Shown here: one piece after another, positions 6,497 through 6,621 of the stretch
How positions within the stretch are numbered: the first letter of the stretch is position 1
Layout of the letters: every line of letters starts with the position of its first letter
Assembly (NCBI GenBank): GCA_900321365.1
Contig: ONVT01000062.1
Coordinates: 1-6,621, forward strand
Source: an uncultured Eubacteriales bacterium
GTDB lineage: Bacteria; Bacillota_A; Clostridia; Lachnospirales; Lachnospiraceae
Length of the DNA stretch: 6,621 nt
Direction of reading: 5' to 3'
Notes under the pieces: model-generated
Seen by the model: the letters and a program-made list of their open reading frames with translations, nothing else
Databases searched by the model: none
Told to the model about the DNA's origin: nothing
Made by a program: the position numbers and the translations under genes

Positions 6497-6533
6497 TATA
6501 TTCAACGTCGAAATACTTTTGACGTTGAATATA
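6497..6533 (+). terminator. Perfect AT-rich hairpin after the alkyltransferase gene
   Basis: Bases 6497-6509 pair perfectly with 6521-6533 (13 bp), and the loop can extend the stem by G6510-T6520, A6511-T6519, A6512-T6518 and A6513-T6517, leaving a three-base loop. It starts 11 bases after the stop, where a transcript end is expected, but no T-run follows (AATGCCTCC). It may end or protect the transcript, or belong to a repeat; the classic intrinsic terminator form is not met. Confidence 0.55.
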
Positions 6534-6556
6534 ATGCCTCCGGCCGGATGCGCACG

Positions 6557-6621
6557 GATTCGCAAAGGAAGTATGCCGCCTGAAGGCGGCGCCCTAAAGG
6601 ACTAGCTTCGCGTCGCGAATC
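6557..6621. repeat. Cluster of palindromes at window edge, possible dispersed repeat
   Basis: GATTCGC (6557-6563) and GCGAATC (6615-6621) form outer inverted arms. Between them lie the hairpin GCCGCC-TGAA-GGCGGC (6575-6590) and a near-continuous palindrome TTCGCG-T-CGCGAA (6607-6619). AAAGGA occurs twice (6564-6569 and 6596-6601). No coding frame explains this. It resembles a small palindromic repeat unit, but the window ends at the outer arm, so its limits and copy number are unknown. Confidence 0.45.

Noticed and set aside
6519..6535. TTGACG plus TATAAT as a promoter after ogt
   Set aside because: The two elements are only 5 bases apart, far short of the 16-18 needed, and both lie within the hairpin arms.

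Overview
The window looks like a chromosomal segment of a low-to-moderate GC Gram-positive anaerobe, most likely a gut or rumen clostridium near Lachnospiraceae. This is inferred from strong purine-rich ribosome binding sites, tight operon spacing, a CUT1-type sugar ABC importer beside a cytoplasmic GH3 glycosidase, and a YitT-family protein with a DUF2179 tail. No marker gene is present, so the taxon stays tentative.

Positions 1-4697 form a sugar-uptake and breakdown cluster, all on the + strand: the last 171 residues of an extracellular solute-binding protein, a UUCG-capped hairpin, two inner-membrane permease subunits 13 bases apart, and a complete 701-residue GH3 enzyme without a signal peptide. 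The expected logic is that the lipoprotein binds an oligosaccharide outside, the permeases import it (the ATPase is not encoded here), and the GH3 enzyme trims it in the cytoplasm. Sequence motifs favour a beta-xylosidase-like enzyme, so xylo-oligosaccharides are the best guess for the substrate.

Positions 4698-4986 (289 bases) hold no convincing protein gene but are not featureless. A near-consensus extended -10 promoter begins 8 bases after the GH3 stop. It is followed by about 250 bases of leader with a 22-bp hairpin, a second palindromic hairpin, several mutually exclusive pairings and a short T-run. This is the least explained part of the window and could be a cis-regulatory RNA for the next gene or a small independent RNA.

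Positions 4987-6485 encode a YitT-family membrane protein and an O6-alkylguanine-DNA alkyltransferase (Ogt/MGMT family). These are unrelated to the sugar cluster and probably share the promoter at 4706. After the alkyltransferase comes a long perfect AT-rich hairpin. A dense group of GC-rich palindromes then runs to the window edge and may be the start of a dispersed repeat.

I do not see an undescribed multi-gene system. The structured leader at 4740-4986 and the palindrome cluster at 6557-6621 are the two places that known gene families do not explain.
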